Shown here: positions 8,675 through 16,956 of the stretch, piece by piece | How the letters are laid out: every line of letters begins with the position of its first letter | How positions within the stretch are numbered: position 1 is the stretch's first letter | Source of the DNA: Dehalococcoidia bacterium | GTDB taxonomy: Bacteria; Chloroflexota; Dehalococcoidia; Lucifugimonadales; HRBIN23 | Reading direction: 5' to 3' | DNA length: 64,000 nucleotides | Assembly (NCBI GenBank): GCA_025060295.1 | Contig: JANXCH010000002.1 | Span: 116,468 to 180,467 of the forward strand | The notes under the pieces: model-generated | The model's database searches: none | Told to the model about the DNA's origin: nothing | Seen by the model: the letters and a program-made list of their open reading frames with translations, nothing else | Program-made: the position numbers and the translations under genes

Positions 8675-9799
8675 TCATCTTGCGCTGTCGGTGCGCACGA
8701 AGTGCATCCCCCCCACCTGGCGCACCCGCCCACTAACCTCCAGCATGGTTAAGGTAGCGCTCACCACAGGCATGGGCAGGCCGGTGCGCCGGCGCAGGTC
8801 GTCAATGTGCATCGCCTCCGTCCCGAGCGCCTCAAGCACCAACGACGCCTCATCGCGCACGGCCGATGAGGGCGGTGAGGCGGGGGGGCTAGGCTCAAGA
8901 AGGAAGGGTTGCACGGCCGGGGTCTCCAGGCGCAGTTCCTCCAGGATGTCCTGCACCTGCGTAACCAGTTTGGCGCCCTCTTGGATGAGGCGATGGGTGC
9001 CCGCCGAGGCAGGGGAGGTGATGGGGCCGGGGACGGCAAACACCTCCCGCCCCTGGGACAGGGCCCATTGCACTGTGGACATGGCCCCACTTTCCAAAGG
9101 GGCCTCCACCACCAGGACACCCCAGGCTAGCCCGCTGAGGATACGGTTGCGGCGGTGGAACTGGAACGGTTCGGGGCGCGTGCCCAGGGGGTATTCGGTG
9201 AGCACCGCCCCCTGGGTGGCGATGCGCCGGGCGAGGAAGCGATGCTGTTGGGGATACAGGCGGTCCAGCCCCCCCGCCACCACGGCGATGGTGCGCCCCC
9301 CGGCCTCAAGGGCGGTCTGGTGGGCGCAGGCGTCTATGCCCTGGGCCAACCCGCTCACGATAGTGAACCCCTCCTCCACCAGGGCGCGGGTCAAGAGCCG
9401 ACATGCCTCTAGGCCGTAGGGGGTGGCCTGGCGGGTGCCCACTACGGCCAGGGCGCGGTCATCCTGCGGTTGCAGGTTGCCCTGCACAAAGAGCACAGGG
9501 GGCACGTCGGTGGTCTCCCGAATTTCCTTCAGGCGACGGGGGTAAGCCGTGTCGTGCCAGGTGAGAGCGGTGGCGCCCCAGTGGTGGAGGGTCTCCAGTT
9601 CCTGGAAGGGATCGATGCGGGCACGTGCGTGCAGAATGGCGTCTACCACAGGCGGCTCCAGCCCCGCCCCCCGCAGGCGGGAGGCGTCGGCGCGCCACGC
9701 CTCCTCCAGGGAGCCGAAAGCCCCCTCCAACAGGCGGAAGCGTGCGGGCGTCATCAGGGGGATGCGGGCGAAGGCGACCCAGTAGGCTAGTCCTTCCAT
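8675..9799 (-). CDS. dprA: DNA-processing protein DprA
   Basis: 374 aa. DprA loads RecA onto incoming single-stranded DNA in natural transformation. N-terminal helical region, central Rossmann-like DprA domain (AVVGTRQATPYG, IVSGLAQGIDACAH, FHRRNRILSGLAWG, FAVPGPITSPASAGTHRLIQEGA) and a C-terminal winged-helix DML1-like segment (DDLRRRTGLPMPVVSATLTMLE). First gene of the dprA-topA-xer operon. It suggests at least DNA-uptake recombination capacity, though dprA is also found in species with no known competence. Confidence 0.96.
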   Translation of the reverse strand: MEGLAYWVAFARIPLMTPARFRLLEGAFGSLEEAWRADASRLRGAGLEPPVVDAILHARARIDPFQELETLHHWGATALTWHDTAYPRRLKEIRETTDVPPVLFVQGNLQPQDDRALAVVGTRQATPYGLEACRLLTRALVEEGFTIVSGLAQGIDACAHQTALEAGGRTIAVVAGGLDRLYPQQHRFLARRIATQGAVLTEYPLGTRPEPFQFHRRNRILSGLAWGVLVVEAPLESGAMSTVQWALSQGREVFAVPGPITSPASAGTHRLIQEGAKLVTQVQDILEELRLETPAVQPFLLEPSPPASPPSSAVRDEASLVLEALGTEAMHIDDLRRRTGLPMPVVSATLTMLEVSGRVRQVGGMHFVRTDSAR

Positions 9800-9821
9800 A
9801 GGGGGTTCACACGCGCAAGGG

Positions 9822-9912
9822 TGGCGGAGAGGGTGGGATTCGAACCCACGAGGGCCTTGTGGGCCCTACGCGCTCTCCAGGCGCGCCTGTTCGACCGCTC
9901 CAGCACCTCTCC
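9822..9912 (-). tRNA. tRNA-Ser (anticodon GGA)
   Basis: Seven-base acceptor stem GGAGAGG/CCTCTCC, discriminator G and encoded CCA. Anticodon loop CTGGAGA reads GGA; long variable arm GTAGGGCCC...GGGCCCTC typical of serine tRNA; T-loop GGTTCGAATCC. About 91 bases including CCA. Confidence 0.95.
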
Positions 9913-9925
9913 CGGAGGCAATCTG

Positions 9926-10011
9926 CGGAGAGGGTGGGATTTGAACCCACGATCCCACGGGGGGATACCGCATTTCGAGTGCGGCGCCTTCAGCCTCTCG
10001 GCCACCTCTCC
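9926..10011 (-). tRNA. tRNA-Ser (anticodon CGA)
   Basis: Acceptor stem GGAGAGG/CCTCTCC and discriminator G; CCA is not encoded (CAG follows). Anticodon loop CTCGAAA reads CGA, with the long class II variable arm (ATCCCCCCGTGGGAT) and T-loop GGTTCAAATCC. It lies 13 bases upstream of tRNA-Ser(GGA) on the same strand, so the two are probably one transcript. Confidence 0.95.
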
Positions 10012-10022
10012 GTGCCCTAGCT

Positions 10023-10031
10023 ATTATAGCA
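10023..10031 (-). promoter_or_regulatory. Extended -10 element for the tRNA-Ser pair
   Basis: Minus strand reads TGC TATAAT (TATAAT at 10023-10028) about 12 bases before the first tRNA-Ser. No good -35 is visible at the usual distance. Confidence 0.5.
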
Positions 10032-10036
10032 TAGGT

Positions 10037-10954
10037 CTAAAACACAAACAGGGGCTTATCTTTGGTGATGATCCGTTGCTCCTCAGCCAGGGCCTGGCGC
10101 AGGTACTTGGGGAGGGCGAACAGGGCGGGGTGTATGGTGCCATCGTAGAAGCGCAAGCCCTGCACCTCCCGCTGGGCCAGGGTGGTATCCACCGCAAGCG
10201 GTGTCAGGGCGCGAGGGTCGGGGCCGGTGGATGCCAGCACGAAACCCCACGCCTCTCCAAAGGACTGCATCGGCACGATGTAGGGAACGGTAAGGGGGAA
10301 TACGGTGGACAGGGTGCGGTGAATGGCCGTGAACACCTCGGTGTAGTTGACGATGCTGGCGGGGCCGGCCTGGGTAACAAGGATGCCTCCAGGATTAAGG
10401 CGCGACCGCACCAGGCGGTAAAACTCTTGGGTATAGAGCAAGTAGGCCGTCCCGCCCTCGATGGGGTCGGGCAGGTCCAAGATGATGACATCATAGCACG
10501 CGGGGGACTGCTCTAAGAAGGCCAGGGCGTCGGCGAAGTGCAGGCGCAGGCGAGGGTCGTCAAAGGCTCCCTGGTGGTGCTGGGGCAGGTGCTGGCGGCA
10601 CAGATGCACCACCTCCTCGTCCACATCCACCATGACCACCTGCTGGACGGTGGCGTGGCGGAGCACCTCCCGGGCGGTGGATCCCTCCCCACCCCCGCCG
10701 ATGAACACCCACTGGGGGCGGGGATGGGCAACCAAGGCGGGATGCACCAAAGCCTCGTGATAGACGAACTCCTCCCCTTCTGCGGATTGGGTCTTGCCGT
10801 CCAAGACCAGCATCCGCCCGAAGGCGGGGGTCTCCAGGACCTCCACCTGCTGGTAGCGGGTGCGCCCGCTGAACAACACGCGCGAGATACTAGCCCCGTG
10901 CAGAAGGTCGGGGGTCAGCGCTTCCAAGAACCATTTGGGTCTACCGGGGAGCAT
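10037..10954 (-). CDS. speE: Polyamine aminopropyltransferase, ACL5 (thermospermine synthase)-like
   Basis: 305 aa. Transfers the aminopropyl group of decarboxylated AdoMet to a polyamine. The nucleotide-binding loop is GGGEGSTAREVLRH rather than the GGGDG of classic spermidine synthases, and the region DPIEGGTAYLLYTQEFY...VTQAGPA with SFGEAWGFVLAS closely follows plant ACL5 thermospermine synthase. AGGAGG lies 4 bases before ATG 10954. It sits 7 bases after speD, the donor-making enzyme. The product (spermidine, thermospermine or spermine) is inference. Confidence 0.88.
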   Translation of the reverse strand: MLPGRPKWFLEALTPDLLHGASISRVLFSGRTRYQQVEVLETPAFGRMLVLDGKTQSAEGEEFVYHEALVHPALVAHPRPQWVFIGGGGEGSTAREVLRHATVQQVVMVDVDEEVVHLCRQHLPQHHQGAFDDPRLRLHFADALAFLEQSPACYDVIILDLPDPIEGGTAYLLYTQEFYRLVRSRLNPGGILVTQAGPASIVNYTEVFTAIHRTLSTVFPLTVPYIVPMQSFGEAWGFVLASTGPDPRALTPLAVDTTLAQREVQGLRFYDGTIHPALFALPKYLRQALAEEQRIITKDKPLFVF

Positions 10955-10961
10955 AAACCTC

Positions 10962-11336
10962 CTAGGAGGGTGAAGCGGCGGCGCGCTGCTCCAGGCGTCC
11001 CCGCTCCAGTTCGGTGATGTCGGGCTCCTGGCAGTGGAGCCGCTCAATCACCCACTGGGCGGCCCGATGGGGGCTGAAGCGCTCCCCGCAGGTGAAGATG
11101 TCCACCGCCGCATAGCCGTACTCTGGCCAGGTGTGGATGCACAGGTGGCTTTCGGCGATGGCTACTACCCCGGTTACCCCCACGGGGTGGAACTTGTGGA
11201 AGGTCTGCCCCACGATGGTCGCCCCGGCTATCTGCGCCGCCTCCAGAAGGGTCTGCCGAATGTACGGCAGGTCATCCAGCAAGCGCGGGTCGCATCCCCG
11301 CAGTTCCAGGATGAGATGCCGTCCGAGCGCCTGCAA
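10962..11336 (-). CDS. speD: S-adenosylmethionine decarboxylase proenzyme (prokaryotic class)
   Basis: 124 aa from a TTG start with GGAGG upstream. Self-cleaves at E62-S63 (AIAESHLCIHTWPE) so that Ser63 becomes the pyruvoyl cofactor; His68 and Cys83 (FTCG) are the expected catalytic residues. It makes decarboxylated AdoMet for the adjacent aminopropyltransferase. A promoter with a perfect TATAAT lies just upstream. Confidence 0.95.
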   Translation of the reverse strand: MQALGRHLILELRGCDPRLLDDLPYIRQTLLEAAQIAGATIVGQTFHKFHPVGVTGVVAIAESHLCIHTWPEYGYAAVDIFTCGERFSPHRAAQWVIERLHCQEPDITELERGRLEQRAAASPS

Positions 11337-11371
11337 TCACCTTCCCTCCTTTGTATGGTTCACAATTCTCC

Positions 11372-11399
11372 ATTATACGCCGTTCCCCCAGGGGGTCTA
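11372..11399 (-). promoter_or_regulatory. Promoter for speD-speE
   Basis: Minus strand: -35 TAGACC (11394-11399), 16-base spacer, -10 TATAAT (11372-11377), about 35 bases before the speD start. Confidence 0.6.
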
Positions 11400-11472
11400 G
11401 GGGTGTGGGGGCAATTTTCGCCGCAGGGGCCGTGGGGTAGAATAGCCCTTGAGGAGAGCGGGAGTGCCGTCT

Positions 11473-12117
11473 ATGGGGCGCTGGCTTCTGGTGCGCCACG
11501 CTGAAAGCACCTGGAATCAGGAGCGTCGTCTGCAAGGGCAATCCGACCCTCCGCTAAGCCCGCAGGGGCAGGCTCAAGCCCAGGCCTTGCGCCAGCGCCT
11601 GAAGCGCTTTTCCATTGCCCACACCTATGCCAGCGACCTGACCCGCGCCGTCCAAACGGCCCACATTGTGTTGGAGGGGCGCTCCATCCCCCTCACCCTT
11701 ACCCCTGCGTTGCGGGAGTTCGCCTTCGGCCCCTGGGAGGGCAAACTGTACGACGTTCTCACCCGGGAGGACCCCATCCGCTTCCGCCAGTTCATGACGG
11801 GTGACCCGTCCTTTGAACCCCCACCCGGTGGGGAGACGCGTCAGCAGGTGCTGCAGCGGGTGGGGGCTTTTATCGCCCACGTCAGACAACACCACCTGCA
11901 GGACGACATCCTGATTGTCTCCCACGGCGGGTGTTTGCGGGCGGTGGTGGTGGCCCTGTTGGGTTTGCCCGTGGAGACCCTGTGGCGTTTCCGTCTGGCC
12001 CCCGCCAGTATCTCCGTCATAGAGGTAGACACCCACAACGCCCGCCTGGTGGTGTGGAACGATGCATCCCATTACCTCAACGGCGACCTGCCCCGCCCGG
12101 GCGGGCCGGCCGCCTAG
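11473..12117 (+). CDS. Histidine phosphatase family protein (phosphoglycerate-mutase-like)
   Basis: 214 aa. The RHAESTWN motif (residues 8-15) provides the phosphorylated histidine, and SHGGCLRAVV near 160 the second catalytic histidine; LREFAFGPWEG is the typical acid-donor region. Such proteins include cofactor-dependent phosphoglycerate mutases, alpha-ribazole phosphatase and broad phosphatases; the substrate cannot be chosen here. Divergent from speD. A TAGAAT -10 at 11438-11443 is plausible. Start ATG 11473, though GTG 11464 would add three residues. Confidence 0.9.
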   Translation: MGRWLLVRHAESTWNQERRLQGQSDPPLSPQGQAQAQALRQRLKRFSIAHTYASDLTRAVQTAHIVLEGRSIPLTLTPALREFAFGPWEGKLYDVLTREDPIRFRQFMTGDPSFEPPPGGETRQQVLQRVGAFIAHVRQHHLQDDILIVSHGGCLRAVVVALLGLPVETLWRFRLAPASISVIEVDTHNARLVVWNDASHYLNGDLPRPGGPAA

Positions 12118-12134
12118 CAGGGCTGTGCACGGCC

Positions 12135-13280
12135 ATGCAGACCCCCCGTCGTCTGGAGCGCACGCTCCTGGAACGCCTGGCACGCCAGGTGGGGTTGGCC
12201 GTGGTGGGGTGCACCACGGCGGATGCCTTCCCCCAGGCCCGCCAGACCGCTCTGGAGCGCCTCCAGCAGGGGTTGATGGGCACCCTCCCCTGGTACCACA
12301 CTGCGCGTGTCTTGCGGGGCACTGATCCCCAGGTCCTTTTGCCGGGGGCGCGCTCTCTCATCGCTGTGGCGGTCAGTTACTGGTGGCCCCAGGAGCCTGC
12401 ACCCCGCCCCCTGACGGGGCGCGTCGCCCGCTACGCCTGGGGGCTGGACTACCACAAAGCCCTCAAGGAGCGTTTGCGCACCCTGATGCACCTCCTGGAG
12501 GCCCAGGTGGGCCCCTTCCGCTGGAAGGTGTATGTGGACGATGGCCCCCTCTTGGAACGGGAGGTGGCCCGGCGCGCCGGGGTGGGCTGGTTCGGCAAGA
12601 ACACCAACATCCTCACCCCCATCGGCTCCTGGGTGTTTTTGGGCGAGGCCCTAACAGACCTAGAAGTAACGCCCGACCCGCCCCTGAAGAAGACCTGCGG
12701 CCAGTGCCAGGCCTGCATGCCCGCCTGCCCCACGGGGGCCCTTATCGCCCCCTATGTCCTGGACAGCCGGCGGTGCATCGCCTACTTGACCATTGAGCAC
12801 CGGGGGCCAATCCCGCGCCACCTGCGCCCCCTGATAGGCGATTGGGTGTTCGGATGCGACATTTGCCAAGAGGTGTGTCCTGTCAACCGCAAGGCGCAGC
12901 CCACCACTTTGCCCGAACTGGAGCCCCGTGCCCCCCACCAACGGGTAGACCTGCTGGAGGTTCTGTCCTTGACGGAGGAGGGGTTTCAAGAGCGCTTTCG
13001 GGGCACCAGTATCCGTCGGGCGACACGGGTGGGGCTGCAGCGCAATGCGTGCGTGGTATTGGGCAACCTGGGCGACCCGGCGGCGGTGCCGGCTTTAACC
13101 CGCGCCCTGCGGGAGGGGGAGCCATTGGTGCGGGGCCACGCCGCCTGGGCACTCGGGCGCATCGGCACCTTTGAGGCCTTGTCCGCTTTGCATAGTGCCC
13201 TGTCCACCGAGCCTGACCCCTGGGTGGGGGAGGAGATACGCATGGCCCTGCACGATGCTACACTACCCCTAAGTGTGTAA
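12135..13280 (+). CDS. queG: Epoxyqueuosine reductase with C-terminal HEAT repeats
   Basis: 381 aa. Reduces epoxyqueuosine to queuosine in tRNA using a cobalamin and two [4Fe-4S] clusters. Cobalamin-binding N-terminal half (GVGWFGKNTNIL), then CGQCQACMPACPTGAL and CDICQEVCPVN supplying eight cysteines, and a C-terminal HEAT-like region (PAAVPALTRAL...RGHAAWALGRIG). Starts 17 bases after the phosphatase gene. Other queuosine genes are not in the window. Confidence 0.95.
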   Translation: MQTPRRLERTLLERLARQVGLAVVGCTTADAFPQARQTALERLQQGLMGTLPWYHTARVLRGTDPQVLLPGARSLIAVAVSYWWPQEPAPRPLTGRVARYAWGLDYHKALKERLRTLMHLLEAQVGPFRWKVYVDDGPLLEREVARRAGVGWFGKNTNILTPIGSWVFLGEALTDLEVTPDPPLKKTCGQCQACMPACPTGALIAPYVLDSRRCIAYLTIEHRGPIPRHLRPLIGDWVFGCDICQEVCPVNRKAQPTTLPELEPRAPHQRVDLLEVLSLTEEGFQERFRGTSIRRATRVGLQRNACVVLGNLGDPAAVPALTRALREGEPLVRGHAAWALGRIGTFEALSALHSALSTEPDPWVGEEIRMALHDATLPLSV

Positions 13281-13291
13281 CGGGGGTGTCT

Positions 13292-14035
13292 ATGACACTT
13301 AAGGATAAGGTCGCTATCGTTACGGGGAGCAGTCGGGGGATTGGGAAGGCTATCGCATTGGCCTACGCCCGTGAGGGGGCGAAGGTGGTTGTTGTCGCCC
13401 GTTCCGAGACGGAGGGGCGCTTGCCCGGCACCATCCACCAAACGGCCCAGGAGATTCGCGCCCTGGGGGGCGAGGCCTTGCCCATCCGCTGTGATGTAAC
13501 CGACGAGGAGCAGGTCAAAAGCATGGTGGCCCAGGTGATGGAGCGCTACGGGCGCATTGATGTGCTGGTTAACAACGCCGCCATTATCCTGCGCACGCCT
13601 ATTGTCCAAACCGAAACCCGCCACTGGGACTTGCTGATACGGGTCAACCTGCGGGGGCCATTCCTGTGCTGTAAATATGTGCTCCCGATTCTGATGGCCC
13701 AACGCCAGGGCAACATCCTCAACATCACCTCCCGGGCGGCGGAGCGGGCTGTGCCGGGGGGGGTGCACTATGCGGTGAGCAAGGCGGGGCTGAACATGTT
13801 CACCCTGGGCCTGGCCGAGGAGGTGCGGGAGTATAACATCGCTGTCAACGCTCTGGACCCCGGCTTTATCAAGACCGAGGGGGCCGTCCTCACCCGCCCG
13901 GCCAACTTTGACTGGTCGGGGGCCGAGCCCCCCGAAGTGGTGGGGCCGGCGGCCGTGTGGCTCGCTCAGCAGACGGCCCAGACCTTCACCGGGCGCATCG
14001 TGCGGCGGTCCGAGTTTGGGAAGACCTGGCCCTAG
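13292..14035 (+). CDS. Short-chain dehydrogenase/reductase
   Basis: 247 aa classical SDR. NAD(P)-binding TGSSRGIG near residue 10, NNAA near 90, catalytic Ser (NITSRAA) and YxxxK (YAVSK) near 150. Substrate unknown. ATG 13292 is preferred with GGGGG 5 bases upstream; GTG at 13286 would add two residues. The 3' end overlaps the convergent FAD oxidase gene by 4 bases. Confidence 0.9.
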   Translation: MTLKDKVAIVTGSSRGIGKAIALAYAREGAKVVVVARSETEGRLPGTIHQTAQEIRALGGEALPIRCDVTDEEQVKSMVAQVMERYGRIDVLVNNAAIILRTPIVQTETRHWDLLIRVNLRGPFLCCKYVLPILMAQRQGNILNITSRAAERAVPGGVHYAVSKAGLNMFTLGLAEEVREYNIAVNALDPGFIKTEGAVLTRPANFDWSGAEPPEVVGPAAVWLAQQTAQTFTGRIVRRSEFGKTWP

Positions 14036-16947
14036 CCTCTGTCCATCTGCTGGGCCAGAAACTCCGCCAGGTGCAGGGGGCGCACACCCGTCCCATGCTC
14101 CACCTGCATGAAGCACGACATCCCTGTAACCACCACTGGCGCCCCCGGATTGGCCCGCACCGCCGGGAACAACCGCCTCTCCCCAATCTTCAACGAGATA
14201 TCGTAGTGCTCCTTTTCGAAGCCGAAGGCCCCCGCCATCCCACAACACCCTGCGTCCACAAACTCCACCTGGGCCTGGGGCACCATGCGCAGTGCCTTGA
14301 GGCTCGCCTCATACCCCACGAGGGCCTTCTGATGGCAGTGAGCGTGCAGGAGCACTTTCCCCGCATACGCCCGGAGGGGCAAGTCCAGGGCGTTCTGCTC
14401 GGCCAAGCGTACCAAAAAGGTGTCCAACAACATGGCCTGCTGGGCAACGATCCGCACCCGCTCATCTTTGGGTAGCAAATCGGGATACTCGTCCCGCAAG
14501 GTCAACAGGCACGGCGGCTCGCACCCGACGATAGGTATCCCCTTCTGGGCGAAGGGATATAGGATCTCCACATTGCGCCGAGCGTGCTCCCGCGCCCGGT
14601 CCAGCATCCCTTTGGAAATCATCGGCCGTCCACAGCACACGTTGCGGGCCAACACCACCCGATACCCCGCACGCTCTAACAGGTGCACCGCCCCCTGTCC
14701 CATAGAAGGGTGGTTGTATTCCATGAAAGTATCGTGGAACAGGACCACTTCCCCTTTGCTGCCCGCCTGCGGTAAGGGGGTATGCCGACGGAACCAGGCG
14801 GAGAAGGTGGGGCGGACGAAACGCGGCAAGGAACGAGACGGGTGAATACCTATGCGGGCCAACGCCCATCGCCCCAAAAAAGAAGAGGCCATCCAGTTGG
14901 AGAGGGGTGCCGTGGCGCTTCCCAGGCGTCCCAGCAGGGCGATGTGGGCAAACAGGCGCGCCCGCAACGGCCAGCCGTGGGCCTTGTAGTAGTGGGCCAA
15001 AAACTCGTACTTCAGTTTGGCCATGTCCACGCTGGACTCGCATTCGGCCTTGCACCCCTTGCACTCCAGGCAGAGGTCTAGCACCTGGTAAAGGCGCTGG
15101 CTGGTGAACTCGCTGGGGGGCAGGAGGCCCGATAGCACCGCCCGCAAGGCGTTGGCCCGCCCGCGGGTGGAGTGCTCCTCCTCCCGGGTAACCATATAGG
15201 AAGGGCACATGGTGCCCGAGAGCATCTTGCGGCACGCCCCCACGCCGTTGCACATCTCCACTGCCCGGTCAAAGCCCCTATCGGCCGAGAAATCCAGGTG
15301 GGTGCGGATGGGCACCGTGCGGTAAGAAGGGGAGAAGCGCAGGTCCGTGGTCAAGGGGGGGCAGTCCACAATCTTGCCGGGATTAAGGATGTTCTGGGGG
15401 TCGAAGGCCCGTTTCACCTCCCGAAAGGCCTGGTAGAGGCGCGGGCCGAACATCTTCTCGTTGAACACGCCCCGCACGCGTCCGTCCCCGTGCTCCCCCG
15501 ACAGCGCCCCCTCAAACCGCAGGACCAGGTCGGCGATGGCGTTGGCGATGCTCTCCATCCGCTGCAGGCCTTCGGCCGTCTTCAGATTGATGAGGGGGCG
15601 GATGTGCAGGCACCCTACGCTGGCATGCCCGTAGTAGGCGGCGGACGTCCCGTGCGCTCGCACCACGGCGTCGAACTCGCGGATGAAGGCGGGCAGGCGG
15701 GAGGGGTCAACGGCTGTGTCCTCCACGAAGGGCAGGGGCTTGGTATCGCCCTTGATGCCCATCAGCAGGCCCAGTCCACCCCGCCGCACGGCCCACACAT
15801 CGGCCTGCTGGGCAGGCGTGAGGGCAAAGGTAACGGCGTAGGCCAGCCCCCTGCGTTGGGCGCGGGCCTGGATGCGCTCCAGGCGGGAGCGCACCTCCGC
15901 CTCACTTTCCCCGAACACCTCCACGACAAGGATGGCCCCTGGCTCCCCCTGCACGAAGCCCATGCGACGGGCCAAGCTGAGCTGCGTGCGGGCCTGGCGC
16001 AGGATGGTATCATCCACCAGTTCAATGGCGGCGGGCTGGTCTTCCAGGATAGGAGGGGTATCCTCACCCGCCTCGAACAGGGTGCGGTAGTGGAGGATGG
16101 CCAAGCCTGTGCGCTTGGGGAGGGGCACCAAACGCACCGTCAGGGCCGTATACACGGCCAACGTCCCCTCTGACCCGACGATGAGACGGCAGAGGTTGGT
16201 CTCCCCCTCCAGGAACAGGTCCAGGTTATAGCCCCCCACACGGCGCTGGATTTTGGGATAGCGGCGCAGGATTTCGTCCCGGTGCTCGCGGACGAGGCGG
16301 TAGAGGGTGCGATAGGCGTTGCCCTCCATGCCCGGGGCGGACAGTTTGGCCTCCCACTCCTGGGGTGAAAGGGTGCGGAAGGTAGTGGGGGTGCCGTCGG
16401 CCAGGAAGGCCTCCATCGCCAGCACGTGGTCCACCGTCTTGCCGTAGAGGATGGAATGGGCACCGCAGGAGTTGTTGCCACTGGCCCCGCCCACGGTGGC
16501 GCGGTTGGTGGTGGTGGGGTCGGGGGCGAAGTGGAGGCCGTAGGGGCGCACGGTGGCGTTCAGTTCGTCTATGGTGATGCCCGGCTGGACGCGCGCCCAC
16601 CCCTCCTGGGGGTTGACCTCCAAGACCTGGTGCATATACTTGGTGAAGTCGATAACGACGGCGTGGTTACACCCCTGGCCGGCCAGGCTTGTGCCCCCGC
16701 CCCGTGGCAGAAGGGGCACCCCCACATCCCGACAGGCCTCCACCACCCGTTGCACATCCTCAGCGTCCTTGGGGAGCACCACCCCGACGGGCACCATTTG
16801 GTAAATGGAGGCGTCGGTGCTGTAGAGGGCTTGGGCGTAGGCGTCAAAGCGCACCTCGCCCTTGATGCGTCCCTTGAGGCGGGCCTCCACCTCCTGGGCC
16901 TTTGCGCGGGAGATGGGGCCGGCGGGAAGCCAAGTGGGGGTGGGCAT
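14032..16947 (-). CDS. FAD-linked oxidase fused to Fe-S CCG-domain protein (D-lactate/glycolate dehydrogenase-like, YdiJ type)
   Basis: 971 aa. The N-terminal half is a PCMH-type FAD-binding domain (LLPRGGGTSLAGQ, GGASGNNSCGAHS) plus the FAD-oxidase C-terminal domain. The second half is GlpC/HdrD-like: CNGVGACRKMLSGTMCPSY and CLECKGCKAECESSVD supply Fe-S cysteines, and CCGRPMISKG and DAGCCGMAGAFG are CCG cluster motifs. Such fusions oxidise D-2-hydroxyacids (lactate, 2-hydroxyglutarate) and pass electrons to the respiratory chain. Exact substrate not determinable. Confidence 0.92.
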   Translation of the reverse strand: MPTPTWLPAGPISRAKAQEVEARLKGRIKGEVRFDAYAQALYSTDASIYQMVPVGVVLPKDAEDVQRVVEACRDVGVPLLPRGGGTSLAGQGCNHAVVIDFTKYMHQVLEVNPQEGWARVQPGITIDELNATVRPYGLHFAPDPTTTNRATVGGASGNNSCGAHSILYGKTVDHVLAMEAFLADGTPTTFRTLSPQEWEAKLSAPGMEGNAYRTLYRLVREHRDEILRRYPKIQRRVGGYNLDLFLEGETNLCRLIVGSEGTLAVYTALTVRLVPLPKRTGLAILHYRTLFEAGEDTPPILEDQPAAIELVDDTILRQARTQLSLARRMGFVQGEPGAILVVEVFGESEAEVRSRLERIQARAQRRGLAYAVTFALTPAQQADVWAVRRGGLGLLMGIKGDTKPLPFVEDTAVDPSRLPAFIREFDAVVRAHGTSAAYYGHASVGCLHIRPLINLKTAEGLQRMESIANAIADLVLRFEGALSGEHGDGRVRGVFNEKMFGPRLYQAFREVKRAFDPQNILNPGKIVDCPPLTTDLRFSPSYRTVPIRTHLDFSADRGFDRAVEMCNGVGACRKMLSGTMCPSYMVTREEEHSTRGRANALRAVLSGLLPPSEFTSQRLYQVLDLCLECKGCKAECESSVDMAKLKYEFLAHYYKAHGWPLRARLFAHIALLGRLGSATAPLSNWMASSFLGRWALARIGIHPSRSLPRFVRPTFSAWFRRHTPLPQAGSKGEVVLFHDTFMEYNHPSMGQGAVHLLERAGYRVVLARNVCCGRPMISKGMLDRAREHARRNVEILYPFAQKGIPIVGCEPPCLLTLRDEYPDLLPKDERVRIVAQQAMLLDTFLVRLAEQNALDLPLRAYAGKVLLHAHCHQKALVGYEASLKALRMVPQAQVEFVDAGCCGMAGAFGFEKEHYDISLKIGERRLFPAVRANPGAPVVVTGMSCFMQVEHGTGVRPLHLAEFLAQQMDRG

Positions 16948-16956
16948 AGGCGTCCC

